A stretch of DNA of 64,000 bases from Alectoria sarmentosa (Eukaryota; Ascomycota; Lecanoromycetes; Lecanorales; Parmeliaceae), in assembly GCA_009733775.1 (NCBI GenBank), contig WOGZ01000003.1, forward strand, positions 248,001-312,000. Reading direction: 5' to 3'. A program made the translations under genes and the position numbers. Below the pieces are notes generated by a model. That model made no database searches and was not told where the DNA came from. It saw only the letters and a program-made list of their open reading frames with translations. Of the stretch, positions 1-10,919 are shown one piece after another. Positions within the stretch are counted from its first letter, which is position 1; each line of letters begins with the position of its first letter.

Positions 1-1886
1 AACGAGTGTCTCTTTCTATTCTTTTGGGTCTTGGTCTCCTGTAAGTTCCTTCCACTTGTGGCTCGCAAAATTCCTGTATTGAAGTACTACCCTAGGGCTG
101 GCGTGTGCGCTATCGTCAAGATTACTTACGTACGTTTGCTAAGGAACGTCTCGGACGAGACATGTAAGTCCACTCAACCTCGCTACTAGAACGGTACCAC
201 TCACTACCACAGGGGGCAATATTCAATTGGAGCTTTGGAATGGCTCCGAAGTCTTCGTGATAATCATATGTGGCAGCATAGCGCCCTTGAAAGTCCTCTG
301 GGATCGGTACATCAAGAAGACGCGCCATGTTCCAGTGAAAGCTTACAACCATGGGCATACGGGAAATGGCTATATCGAGATGTCGGGAAAGCGTGGGAAC
401 AAAGCCAGTCAATTAAGCTCCACTACAGAGAATGATGGACGAAAGGGGATAACTGCAACAACAGAAATTGACATCACCGGCGAGAGGAAGGTGGACCCTT
501 CTCATGAATTTGTTTCAGACAACTTATCTCCGTCACGGGTCTCGTGGTAGCTGATCCTCTTCCAAAGTCTTTCAGTGTCGCGTCCTTGTAATTTTGATGA
601 GGGCCATAATGTATCCATTCTTTCACAGCAGAGAGTGTAACGCTAAAAAGGAAACGTTGTCGTAACAAAAACCTATAGATCGTTTACCGGTTCACTGTAT
701 TTGCTCAAGCCAGCACAAATCGCACTCATTTGCTAGCGCCGGCATTGATGCTGACCGAGACATCGAGGTTCAGACAAAATCTCCGCCCAGTTCATGCAGT
801 CATGCAAGGTAAAGTTTAGGTAGGGGTCAGAATGCCTCCTTGGTCCCCAAGACACGCTAAACTTTCTTCTGAACCGTAGACGATCAAAGCCAAAACGATC
901 ATCTGAAAGCGTACCGGCTTGAAGAATCCATCAATCACCAACAGCCTCTCCGTAGTCTTCCTCCAACTTATCCTTTCTTAAATTACACGAAATACTAGAT
1001 GACGAAGAAACCGACCCACGAATAGAACGCAGTCTGACTCAGATTGATGACCTCGCATAATGGCGAGGTGCATACATAACATGCACATCAGGGAACGAGA
1101 ACTTTCATTCGCACCCTCAAGCCGTAGGACTGCATGACACGTTAGTGCTGACTGTCGGGTGCGACGGCATTATGTATCGAGAAATGTAACGCTTCACTGG
1201 GACGACACTGGGCTGGAGGACGACACACACCCAATTTCTAAGGTGTATTCATATCCGTGGTCTAGTGTATGCATAGAAGGCATGATGAATTCCACCATGC
1301 ACAAGTTTTGGGGATGGGGGGAAACGAGCCGAGGGACTGCATGCCCCTCGTTCTCAACTCGTCGACATGCATGACGAATGCAACTAAAGATATGGCTGAA
1401 ATACATTGTACACATTGAATCTTCCGAAGCGTGGAAAGCTTTGGCATGACGCTCGGAAATAAATTGAAATTAGAATGCATCCACACTTGTCGAGTAATCG
1501 TGCAACGCAACTTAGCTCGCCAGAGGATCTCCCGGGGCGCCGGGCAGCCCGTAAGTCTCGACTCTCGATTGCATGTTGCCGAGACAATGGTACTAGATTA
1601 GCACGAGGCTGGCCTTGGCGATTTAGTAAGCAAGTCCAGGAATGGTAAGTACATAATCCTTGCTTGTGAAAATCACGAGTCATGCCGCCAACTCTTTTCT
1701 CCTACGTACTCGCGCTGCATCTTTTTCCCCACCGTTACAGCATGTACCTATTGCCAAGTTTGACTGCCAAGCTCGTCTTTCGTGAAGCCAGCCTTCGCCC
1801 TCGTTCCTTTCGCCTCAACTAGGCTCAACGACAACAACAATTCAAACAGTTTTCTGCGCCGAGGTAGTCATTTTCAACCTAACATC
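1..1886. other. No recognisable gene
   Basis: Only short open frames of under about 110 codons occur, on both strands and overlapping each other, none with a domain I recognise. The last 150 bases are the probable 5' leader of the hemerythrin-like gene. An in-frame ATG at 1782 would add 35 residues to that protein. Confidence 0.5.
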
Positions 1887-2764
1887 ATGGCACTCCTCTA
1901 CACCGACAAGCCTCTTTCTCTCATTCAAACTCCCCACAAGCAAACAGGCAAGGTCCGTCATCACATCCCCCCTATCCACATCCTACTCACTGCCCTCCAC
2001 TCATAGTCTGATGACTTCACAATCGACGCATCTCACATGGCCATCGTCCATAATGTCTTCATCCGCAGCTACAATAGCATCTATCAGCAGGCGCCCCACC
2101 TTCAGCCCGCCGACTACGCCGACTTCGTCGGCTACTGTCTTGCTTGGCACGAGATGTTGCAAGGCCACCACGACAGCGAAGAAGCAGTCCTCTTCCCCGG
2201 CATAGAGGAACTCACTGGCGTCAAAGGCATCATGGACGGAGAGAAGGCTGAGCACGGTAAGACTACCAGTGGAAGTGTGGTACCCACGGCCATTCCTCAT
2301 TGACCTAACACCACCAAAAAGCGGCCTTGTACGACGGTCTTTCGTCTTTGGCAACGTACCTCCGCACCTGCCGTGCCCAGCCTAGCACCTTCGACGCCTC
2401 CACCCTCCTCTCTATCATGGACACCTTCGCCCCTGCCCTTGTAACCCACCTCGCTAATGAGCCGCCTGCCCTCGCTTCTCTTTCCACCTACGCTGTCGAT
2501 ATCAAAGCTTTGTCCGAAAAAACAGCACAGCACAGCATGGCTCGTACATCCTCTTTCAATCTTCTGCCGATGCTCTGGTACAACCTTGATGTTGAATTCG
2601 AGGGCGGTAAATGGAAGAATTTTCCACCTGTACCCACGCCAATGAGGTGGGTATTGGTTAATATATTCGGGTGGTGGCAGGCCAGGTGGTGGCGCTTTGG
2701 GAGTTGTGGGACTGACGGGAAGAGAATTGAGCTGCTGGCTTTGAGGAAAAGCTATGCAGCGTGA
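1887..2764 (+). CDS. Hemerythrin-like HHE cation-binding protein
   Basis: Three exons, 1887-1952, 2007-2256 and 2322-2764, give a 252-aa protein. Both introns (54 and 65 nt) have GT-AG ends and the phases agree. Helices carrying the expected metal ligands are visible: VHN early, HHDSEE followed by LFPGIEE, EKAEH at the second splice junction, and HLANE in the last exon. This His/HxxxE/His/HxxxE pattern belongs to the hemerythrin HHE fold, which binds a di-iron centre. Fungal members are cytosolic and poorly characterised; roles in oxygen or iron sensing are only inferred. The C-terminal 60 residues are rich in Trp and Arg. I chose ATG 1887 because MALLYTDKP resembles usual fungal starts, but an in-frame ATG at 1782 would add a 35-residue leader. 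Confidence 0.85.
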
Positions 2765-4497
2765 ATGAAAATATAAACACCAAAGGAGCGGCTCGCGGGC
2801 GGGCTAATGAATGGCGTGCGTGCTGGTCCCTTTGGTTCTATCGATAGTATTTGGACCACGAAAACACGCTTTTTACTTCCCTGCCATAGGGGCAAAGTCC
2901 AATTCTCAATAAATTCTTGTTTGATCCGCTACGATCGACGCTAGTAAAAGCATGATGAAAAAGGTCGATTGGAAATCTCTTTGATGGCTTATGGACCTCA
3001 GAGTCTGCGGCACTACGTACAGCCAGGTTATCAGCAAGGTCGCGTTCTCGCTTGTCGGGTAGCGAAGCCTTCAAATGAAGACTCCTCTTAAGAACTGACA
3101 TTTGAGCAGAACATGATTATCCGACTGCTTCAATAGATAAAACCTGTTCAGCCCTGCTAGCCTTGGTGATGAGACGGCCCCCTCACACATATCCACCTAC
3201 TCTACGACCTGATCCATTCACATGAGTGTGAGACAATTACAGGGAAATTGTGAAACCTACAACAAAGAACAAAGCCAAGAAGCCACCGGATTTCTTCATG
3301 GTGCAAGCACCCTCGCCGGTCTCACTGGCAGCCCAAATTTTGTCTACGCACTGTCAGCTTTTCTTCATATAAAGATAGTATCGTCAAGATCGGCAATCAA
3401 GAGATCATTCGCAGTATCGAATACAGACGTGAGGTCTTGGCAAGTACGTCTGGGAGCTCTTAAGACAAGGAGCCGCATGTATTGAACCTTGGGATCCAAA
3501 TCGTCAGCATCTGTGGCGTGCACGCGCTAGGATTGTTGGCTGCTTGTAAGAGATTCAAGCATGCTCACTGGTGATACCCGCCAACTTGACTTCCCGGGAC
3601 GGTCAAGGTCTTCGTAATATTTGTGGGGGCGAATTTGTCCACTCCCACAGTGCATATAATTTGGCCCCGCAAGTAAGGGGTCTAGACTCACCTCGGAGAC
3701 TGAGCGCACGGCAACTGTTGACGTAAGTCCTGAACCGTCCACTGGTTTCCGTGATCCGCTGGACCTCCCGATGGTACCCGTGCAATCGACAGAGCGCTTA
3801 CGGGTCATGTTATGGCGATACGTATAAGTCTACCGCTTTTTCTTCTCCCAAGGGTGCGAGTCATGTATGCTGCATGCACTTCGCCATTGTGCGAGCCGAT
3901 CACCCTACCTCAGTTTGCATTCAAGTCAGCATTTAATATGATACTCGGGCGTAGGGTTGGACCACTGAGACGGGGCTATGGATGATTGACAGAGTCCCAA
4001 GTCAACAAGGCTTCGAATTATCAATTCGATCCTAACTCCTTTGATTCAGCTCTACAAGCCATTCATATTGTTGAGAGGAAGGCCGTCTTTACATTTAGAC
4101 AATATAGGTCTCAATTGGGTGCAGCTTGAGACCCTTAAGAGATCAGCGTATCTTGAGGCCCGAGTTAGAAATCTGAGCCATCCTTGTATCGATTACTTGG
4201 GATGCGTCAAGAGCCGGCACTTCTAGAGGAAGTGGCTCATAACACCCCCTTTATGTATCTTGAGAACACATTGTGCCCAGCGTTTTTCCTAATTCAGTTC
4301 ATACCTGCAGGTTCTAGCGCGTTGTGTCTGCTTTATAGTCACTTTTCATGTTAAGCGATCGACGTTACCCACACCCTCCATCCTTCTTGTCCGCCTCGAC
4401 CGTGGTAATCGTCATCTATAACAGCATTCCCAGCCACCTTTCTCTACTTTTATCGACATATCTCCGTCTATCCCCAAGCTTTGGATACACTCAAACC
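2765..4497. other. Intergenic, no supported gene
   Basis: Short unrelated frames only, the longest about 93 codons. No domain or repeat that I can name. The final 150 bases are pyrimidine-rich and look like the leader of the downstream membrane protein gene. Confidence 0.45.
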
Positions 4498-5924
4498 ATG
4501 GCCTCTGCGAACGGACCGGGTTTGGCACCTCCGCCCGGAGTAACGCCGGATTTTACCAGTCCATACACTCTGCAGCCGTATCAGGCCCTTACGGCGGTGG
4601 CATGCATTATACTGACCACTGTTATGGTAGCGGCTCGCTTATATACCGTGAGCAACGTCCCCAGCCAATCGTTTCCTATCCCATATCAAATCATTTCACT
4701 CACCGGAGTTTGCAGAAGATCCACATTGTCAAGGCTCTGAAATGGGAGGATTGTCAGGAAGCCCGCGCTCAACTCATAGGTTGGAAAAAAAAGCCTCTGC
4801 TGACGTTGATTAGACACGTGTATTATTGGATGGGTAGAACTATTTTTCGCGCGCCTTTTCCATTGATCTGCTTGAACATTAGCTGACGCCCCACTTCAGG
4901 CGAGCTTCATGACCTTCGTATCCATTGATTACTCCGTGTGCAGGCACGGCGGTGGTACTCATCAATGGAATCTGTCATATCAAGATGTGCAATATATTTG
5001 GCGAGTAAGTTCTCAAAATCCTTTATACCCAATTCAATTATGATTGAATTATCTGAATTAAATATCAGTACTCCAACTACGCAGACATGATTTACAGTTC
5101 CGCTGTGTTCTTTACAAAAACCTCGATTATGTTACTTATTCTTCGGATCTTTTATTCAATCCAACGAGACGTAGGCTACTGGCTTACTCAATCTCTCATT
5201 TTGATAAATGGAATTTTTTACGTTATTTATTTTTTTATTCCGATATTCCTGTGTTTTCCACGCAGCAAGATCTGGAATCCTGAGGAGATTGGGCATTGTT
5301 TGAATGTTGATGACCTCTATATTGCCTCATCTTGTTTCAATATGCTCTCGGACATAGCGATGCTGAGTGTGCCCGTCTATATGATGTGGAACTTACAAGT
5401 ATCGACACGACGCAAAATCGGAGTGTCTGCCATCTTCCTAACCGGCGGGCTGTGAGTTCTTGCCTGTTCAAGGCTTTGACAGCGAAGTAATATCTCTCAG
5501 AGCCTGTATTGCCAGTATACTACGCGTGATATATGCGGTCTTCCTCACTCGCACCAAAGACTATACCTATACCAAAGTCCAGGGCGATTTTTGGACGTAA
5601 GTGCATCTCTCTACCGCAGCCGGGGCAATTGTTTAATGATGGATCCACAGATACGCCGAGGTCGCTTGCGGCCTGCTTTGCAGCTGCCTGGTCGTATTGC
5701 CTCGTCTCTTCCAACATCTCAGCTCCCTCGTCCCTTATGGTGGCAATCAAACGCACGGCTTGGCTGATCGATACACTGGAGCTGATGCCTCGTGTCAGAA
5801 AGGGAGGGATCATTGGGTTTCTTTGAACGGACGCGGTTCGTCACAGGGCCCTAGCGAGGCCCACAAAGGGGGGCGTAGTGGTAGCGACGAGGAAGCGCTC
5901 GAGAGTGCGGTTGAAGGGTACTGA
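4498..5924 (+). CDS. PTH11-type integral membrane protein (rhodopsin-like fungal receptor family)
   Basis: The best model has exons 4498-4647, 4716-4752, 4883-5004, 5069-5451, 5501-5596 and 5651-5924, giving about 353 aa. The plasma-membrane family has seven helices and includes the Magnaporthe Pth11 receptor. Visible helices: ALTAVACIILTTVMVAARLY near residue 30, then an ASFMTFVSIDY segment, GGGTHQWNL in the usual loop, FFTKTSIMLLILRIFY, LILINGIFYVIYFFIPIFLCF, a helix around DIAMLSVPVYMMW, ACIASILRVIYAVF, and YAEVACGLLCSCLVVLPRLF. The soluble tail is rich in Gly and Ser. No CFEM domain precedes the first helix. The later splice sites are phase-consistent. The junction after KWED (4753-4882) is not certain: the expected second helix looks shortened, so this allele may be slightly degenerate or have another exon structure. 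The ligand is unknown. Confidence 0.8.
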
Positions 5925-7367
5925 GGGATTGAAGGGTGATGTTGAGAACGGCTCTTTGAGGTCATGGAAGAGTAGAGTCTGGGTGGGCATACACGGATTG
6001 GACCATCTCGCGATAAGCTCTCCGTCTCCAATATGAGTTCGTCAACTCGTCACAGAGAGGTTTGCTAATGGGAGGTATTTCTCGACTCATGCTGCCTACA
6101 ATTCTTGGAGCGGACATTGTTTACTTTTTCACTGTGATCTATCTCCGTGACAGCATTTTGTAATGCATCTTACTCGTGATATTCACTCTTGTAACCCTCG
6201 ATGGTCACTGTTCGGTGTCTTCCCGAGGACACGGCGCCGCTCGGAAAGACCGCAAGCAGATGGATCGCCAGACCATCCACATCTGCCCGCCTGCGCTTCC
6301 CCTGACTGATCGGACTTGACCTTTGGCTGATCATGTATCCTTTCCGTCATCACTGCTACGGTTTTCCTGTAGGTCACTTTTCTCTTCCACACGGAATCGT
6401 GGCAAAGGCCGATGATGAAGCACAGATATTGGCTTATGTAGGCATCAATTTCGGTCTCCATGTCGACGGTCTCAGCGGCTTATTTTCTCGGTGGTGGTGG
6501 TGGTGGTCACTTGTGTAAGCCTGACGATGAAATATGTTACGAGTGTAGGCTCCGCAGCGGAATAACTGGAGGCCGACGGTAGTTTAGGGCTAGGGCTCAT
6601 GAAATATACCTGTCTTGACTACCATGAACAAGGAAGAACATGTTGGAAATCACAGGATGCTCGAAAAATCGCTCACCACGGTAGTAGTAGCCTCGCCCCA
6701 AAGCTGCAGAAAATGATTCTCCTTACGATGGAGCATCCACCATTACTGCAGGGCTAAATTTGACTCACAAGGCACGGAGAGCGTCAGAGTCAAAACTGCC
6801 TGCTTGAAGAGATGAATATACTACCAGCCGTCCATGCAACATAAGGTATGCAAGCTACTAATCGGGGTAGTATTTAATTTTCGGTGGGGTGAAAAATAAA
6901 AACCCTCCAGCACAGCTCCACAACAAGACTTCTATCGAAGAAGGAGTTAGCGACGAATTTTGAGCCCCAATTTCTCTATGATTCTGTCATAGAAAATCTC
7001 TTTCCAAGAAAATCTACATCGATAGTGTCGATGCGATGTCATTGAAGGATACTAGTGCACATGAAATACCGTTCCTAATACAGACGTGGGCTATGACTAG
7101 GCTGTAAGGTATTAGGCCCAGCCCGCTTAGTAATAGTACTTACATGTTAATATGTAGGATCGTAAGGCAAAATCAGTGGTAACAGCTCTGCAGCAGTGAA
7201 TAAAGTCTTCGAACGATCGTTTCAGTAGACATTAACTAGTACAAAGTAAGTGTAGTAACGATGTAGAAGAACTGTATGAAAAGTGATTACGATATCTTAT
7301 GCCTCAATATCAGATACAATTTCCCCTGCAGCCTAGGTCAGCGACTAGCGGCCCAGGCCCTACGATA
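5925..7367. other. Intergenic, no supported gene
   Basis: No convincing coding frame. A six-unit GGT microsatellite lies at about 6491-6508. The right part is AT-richer and adjoins the inverted-repeat element. Confidence 0.45.
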
Positions 7368-7520
7368 GGGCAAATGACTACTTCATACCCCAGACCATGC
7401 TTTCATTACATTTTCATACCCCAAACTACAAAATCATACCCCATCATCAAAAAAACGGGGTACGATTCGATGATTTGTCAACTGTAGAGGTATGATTTGA
7501 TAGTTTGCCATTTTGACGTA
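7368..7520 (+). repeat. Left terminal inverted repeat
   Basis: Inverted match to 8151-8292. The outer 62 bases are nearly perfect; the inner part is diverged with small indels. It contains several ATACCCC motifs. Confidence 0.75.
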
Positions 7521-7905
7521 CGCACCTAAATTTCCTTTGGGCCCAATAAGATCCGATAAAAAGGCATGAATCCACGCTGAGGTAATCTCAGGGACAATTA
7601 CTTAGTTGGAAGGTGCTGCCGGGAGGCTTCCCAGGCCATTCCTTATATAGCTTAATGATACTTGGCGGACATCCTTGCTACAAGAATCCTCCTGCTTTCA
7701 TACTTTAGAAATCATCATCCTCTTCTTCTACCTACACGGATTGTCATATCATGTTCTCTCAATTTCAAACACAATTTTAAACGCATTATTCAGGCAACCT
7801 TTCAAATGAGGCGTTATTCGACATCTGAGCCTCGATACCTCCGTATTTTAAGAGTAATGAATCAAATTTGACCTTTTCAAAACGGTTACCGATTCCTATG
7901 CCTGA

Positions 7906-8120
7906 CCATGATTACCTCATCCATACATTTCATGATTACCACACCCTTGCTTGATCATGATTACCACACCCATGCTTGGCCATGATTACCACACTCATAC
8001 GACCACATCCATGATTACCACACTCATGATTACCACGCTCATATCTGGCCATGATTACCATACTCAAGCGACCACCCCCATGGCTACCACACTCATGATT
8101 ACCACACCCATGCCTGGCAT
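7906..8120. repeat. Degenerate tandem array inside the TIR element
   Basis: About nine copies of a CATGATTACCACAC-like core, followed by variable CCATGCTTGGC or CATACGACC spacers, give a mixed period of about 17 to 29 bases. The apparent reading frames through it are rich in His, Met and Thr because of the repeat and are not real genes. Confidence 0.8.
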
Positions 8121-8150
8121 ACTTTACACTGCCTTGCATACTCTGCACTC

Positions 8151-8292
8151 TACATTACAATAACAAACTATTGAATCATACCCTTACAGTTGACAGATTA
8201 CCGAATCATACCCCATTGCGGTCTGATTCGGTAGTTTGGGGTATGAAAATGTAATAAAAGCATGGTCTGGGATATGAAGTAGTCATTTGCCC
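8151..8292 (-). repeat. Right terminal inverted repeat
   Basis: Reverse-complement partner of 7368-7520, ending GTCATTTGCCC. Confidence 0.75.
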
Positions 8293-8480
8293 GAAATACT
8301 CGGTAGATGGATCCCATTTGAAGGTTTCTCAAGTCGAGAACGTTTTGACACCTTCATTTTGCGGTACTTAAAATTCAAGCATCCTCGTATCTTGATCACA
8401 GCAATATCATCAACAACGCTCAATTTCATACTGCCTCCTGTGCCTCTGTCCTTAATTGATTTCACCCTCCTGTGACAGCT

Positions 8481-10362
8481 ATGTCTACGTCTACCACAGA
8501 AATGGACTCATCCTATGATTTTATCATCGTAGGAGGGGGCACGTCTGGCTTGACCGTGGCCAATCGCCTCTCCGAGGACTCTGGGACTCACGTACTTGTC
8601 TTGGAAGCTGGAGGCAATCATCTTGCAGATCCTAGGGTCATCGTCCCTGCCCTTTGTATGCAAGCTCCTGGCTCCGAGCTTGATTGGCAATTGATGACTA
8701 TGCCTCAAGTGAGCTTCTATCCCTTACTCAATCACATTTGGCATGTTCCAACATTTGCTTTAGGAGCAGTTGAAAGATCGCAAGATCCGCCAACCGCAAG
8801 GTCGCCTCCTTGGAGGCTCTAGCGGCATCAACAACCAGGCCTTCATTTCGCCTTCCTCGATGGGTATAGATGCTTGGGCAAGACTTGGTAATGATGGATG
8901 GACGTGGGCAGTCATGGAACCATACTATCGCAAATTCTATACACTCAGTATCCCTGATAAAGCTACGAGCCAGCATCTCGGACTTGACTACATCACCGAT
9001 ACAGACAAAGCAGCTAGAGGACCGGTACAAGTCTCCTACACTGGCGTTTTGCAAGACCCTCTGTCCAAAGCTTGGGTCGATACCTTCAAGGGTATGAAGC
9101 ATGGTATGGCTGGAGATCCATTTTCTTGTAGATCTGTGGGAGGATATGCAAACGCTGCCACCGTGGACCCGTCATCCAAGACACGAAGCTATGCAGCCAC
9201 GGCGTACTATGCTCCAATTTCCCAGAGAACCAACTTGTCCGTAATGACAGGTGCTCAAGTGGAGAGAATTGAATTCACTAAAGGAGACGGCAACATGATC
9301 GCAGATGCCGTCTACTTCAATCACGAGGGAAAGTCCTTTAGAGTGGGAGTCCGAAAAGAGGTCATTCTCGCAGCCGGAACATTCCAGTCACCTAAAATCC
9401 TGGAGCTTTCTGGCATTGGCAATCCTCAGATTCTAATGCCTTTGGATATTCCGGTTGTGATTGACAATCAGAACGTTGGAGAGAACCTTCAGGACCATAT
9501 CATGACCGGTATCAGCTTCGAGGTCAATGATGGAGTTATGACAGGTGACTCTTTAATGCGCCAGGAACCAGAAGCGATAGCGGCCGCCACTGACATGTAC
9601 CAAAACTTCAAGGCAGGACCGATGACGGTCGGCGGCGTTGCATCTCATGCGTTCATGCCAATGCCAGGTTCTAATTCTGTCTCTGACATAAGTGCAGAGC
9701 TGCAGGCTTTACTACAGCAATACCCATCTGACGCTAAGAACAAGCTTCAGTATGATGCCGTTTGCAACATTTTACAAGCACCGGATGAAGGCACCGGGGC
9801 GCTCTTCATGTTTTTAGCCCAAACAAACTTGCACAATATAGAAACGGCCAAAGACTACCTTCAGAATCTCCAACCCGGAAGCTTCATCAGTCTTGGGGCT
9901 TGCCAAGCGCATGTCTTCTCGCGTGGAATGTCACACATCGTCTCAAACAAGTTCTCCGATGCACCCAATATTGATCCGCGATACCTGTCGCACCCATTGG
10001 ATCTCGAGCTACTTGCTCGCCATGTTCAATTTCTCGAGCGTCTTGCTCGCAGCCCTCCGCTGAATGATTACATCAAACCCAACGGAAAGCGGAATCATTC
10101 GACAGCCCATGTCGAAGACCTTGCTGCAGCGAAAGACTATATTCGAACAACAGCGTTGTCTAGCTACCACTTTGCTGGTACCTGTGCGATGCTACCGCGG
10201 AATGAGGGAGGAGTGGTCGACAATCGCTTGATCGTCTACGGAACCCGAAATGTACGAGTGGTGGACGCAAGCGTCATGCCGTTGATCCCGAGGAGTAATC
10301 TTCAATCGACAGTCTACGCAGTGGCGGAAAGGGCAGCGGACCTTATCAAAGGGCATCCTTAG
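8481..10362 (+). CDS. GMC family FAD-dependent oxidoreductase
   Basis: Two exons (8481-8708 and 8764-10362; 55-nt intron, phase 0) give 608 aa. The N-terminal dinucleotide-binding motif GGGTSGL is at residues 18-24, followed by LEAGG. The GMC signature GRLLGGSSGINN follows the splice junction. The C-terminal GMC domain has the catalytic His in YHFAGTCAM (about residue 545), and an Asn (about 588) replaces the second catalytic His, as in many family members. There is no signal peptide, so it is probably cytosolic rather than a secreted glucose oxidase or aryl-alcohol oxidase. The enzyme should oxidise an alcohol using FAD, but the substrate cannot be read from the sequence. It has no pathway neighbours: a TIR element lies upstream and an AT-rich block downstream. 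Confidence 0.92.
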
Positions 10363-10919
10363 TTCTTCGATCTGTCAATCAGAATGGTTATTAGAGCACT
10401 ATCACATCCGATCATTTTCACGAGGGCGCAACTATTGTCCCTTGTGCTGGTTCTTTGGCAACATAGGCTAAATTCGGGACCTATGCCTCCTACAGTACGG
10501 GTAATTAGGACACTAAGCTCGGTCCCTGCACAAATCAGGTCTCTTTCTGCTTGCAGGTCAGCATCTTGGGGTACCTATCTCGTAGGGCTGCTAGTGACCC
10601 TTTTTAGTGTGTGTTGCCAAAGCACCAGCCGAAGGAATAGCAAAAGGACACCCACTTATACAGTGAACATGCTTATCGCGAGTATCACATTGTATTACGC
10701 AGTGAACCAATAGTAACTCACCCCTTTTCCTAGGCAAAAATGCGATTGTCAAGACACAATCATATAATGGCTGGGAATCATGTCTAAGCGGTCCGGATGG
10801 CACGCAGCGATACGACACACGGCGCGAAGCGACAGTGGAATCTCTGATTGATTTCCAGCCAGCACGCATTCTACGCAATGTGGTGGTTGACAGAAGAGCC
10901 TGCACACACCACACCATCC
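10363..10919. other. 3' flank of the GMC gene, no gene seen
   Basis: One 109-codon frame (10384-10713) begins 22 bases after the GMC stop, but it has no recognisable features and looks like chance. Confidence 0.4.

Larger units (their letters stand above)
7368..8292. mobile_element. Non-autonomous TIR element (MITE-like), 925 bp
   Basis: The two ends are inverted copies of each other. The outer ~62 bases (7368-7429 and 8231-8292) are nearly identical, beginning GGGCAAATGACTACTTCATA on the left and matching its reverse complement on the right. A more diverged match extends to about 150 bases per arm (left to ~7520, right from ~8151). The interior has no transposase frame and carries a degenerate tandem array. 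I see no clean target-site duplication. This is what a non-autonomous DNA transposon looks like. It ends 188 bases before the start codon of the GMC oxidoreductase, so it may supply or disturb that promoter. The superfamily cannot be assigned from this copy. Confidence 0.75.

Noticed and set aside
7936..8163. Long His/Met-rich frames on both strands
   Set aside because: They are produced by the tandem repeat in the TIR element; both strands are open because of periodicity.
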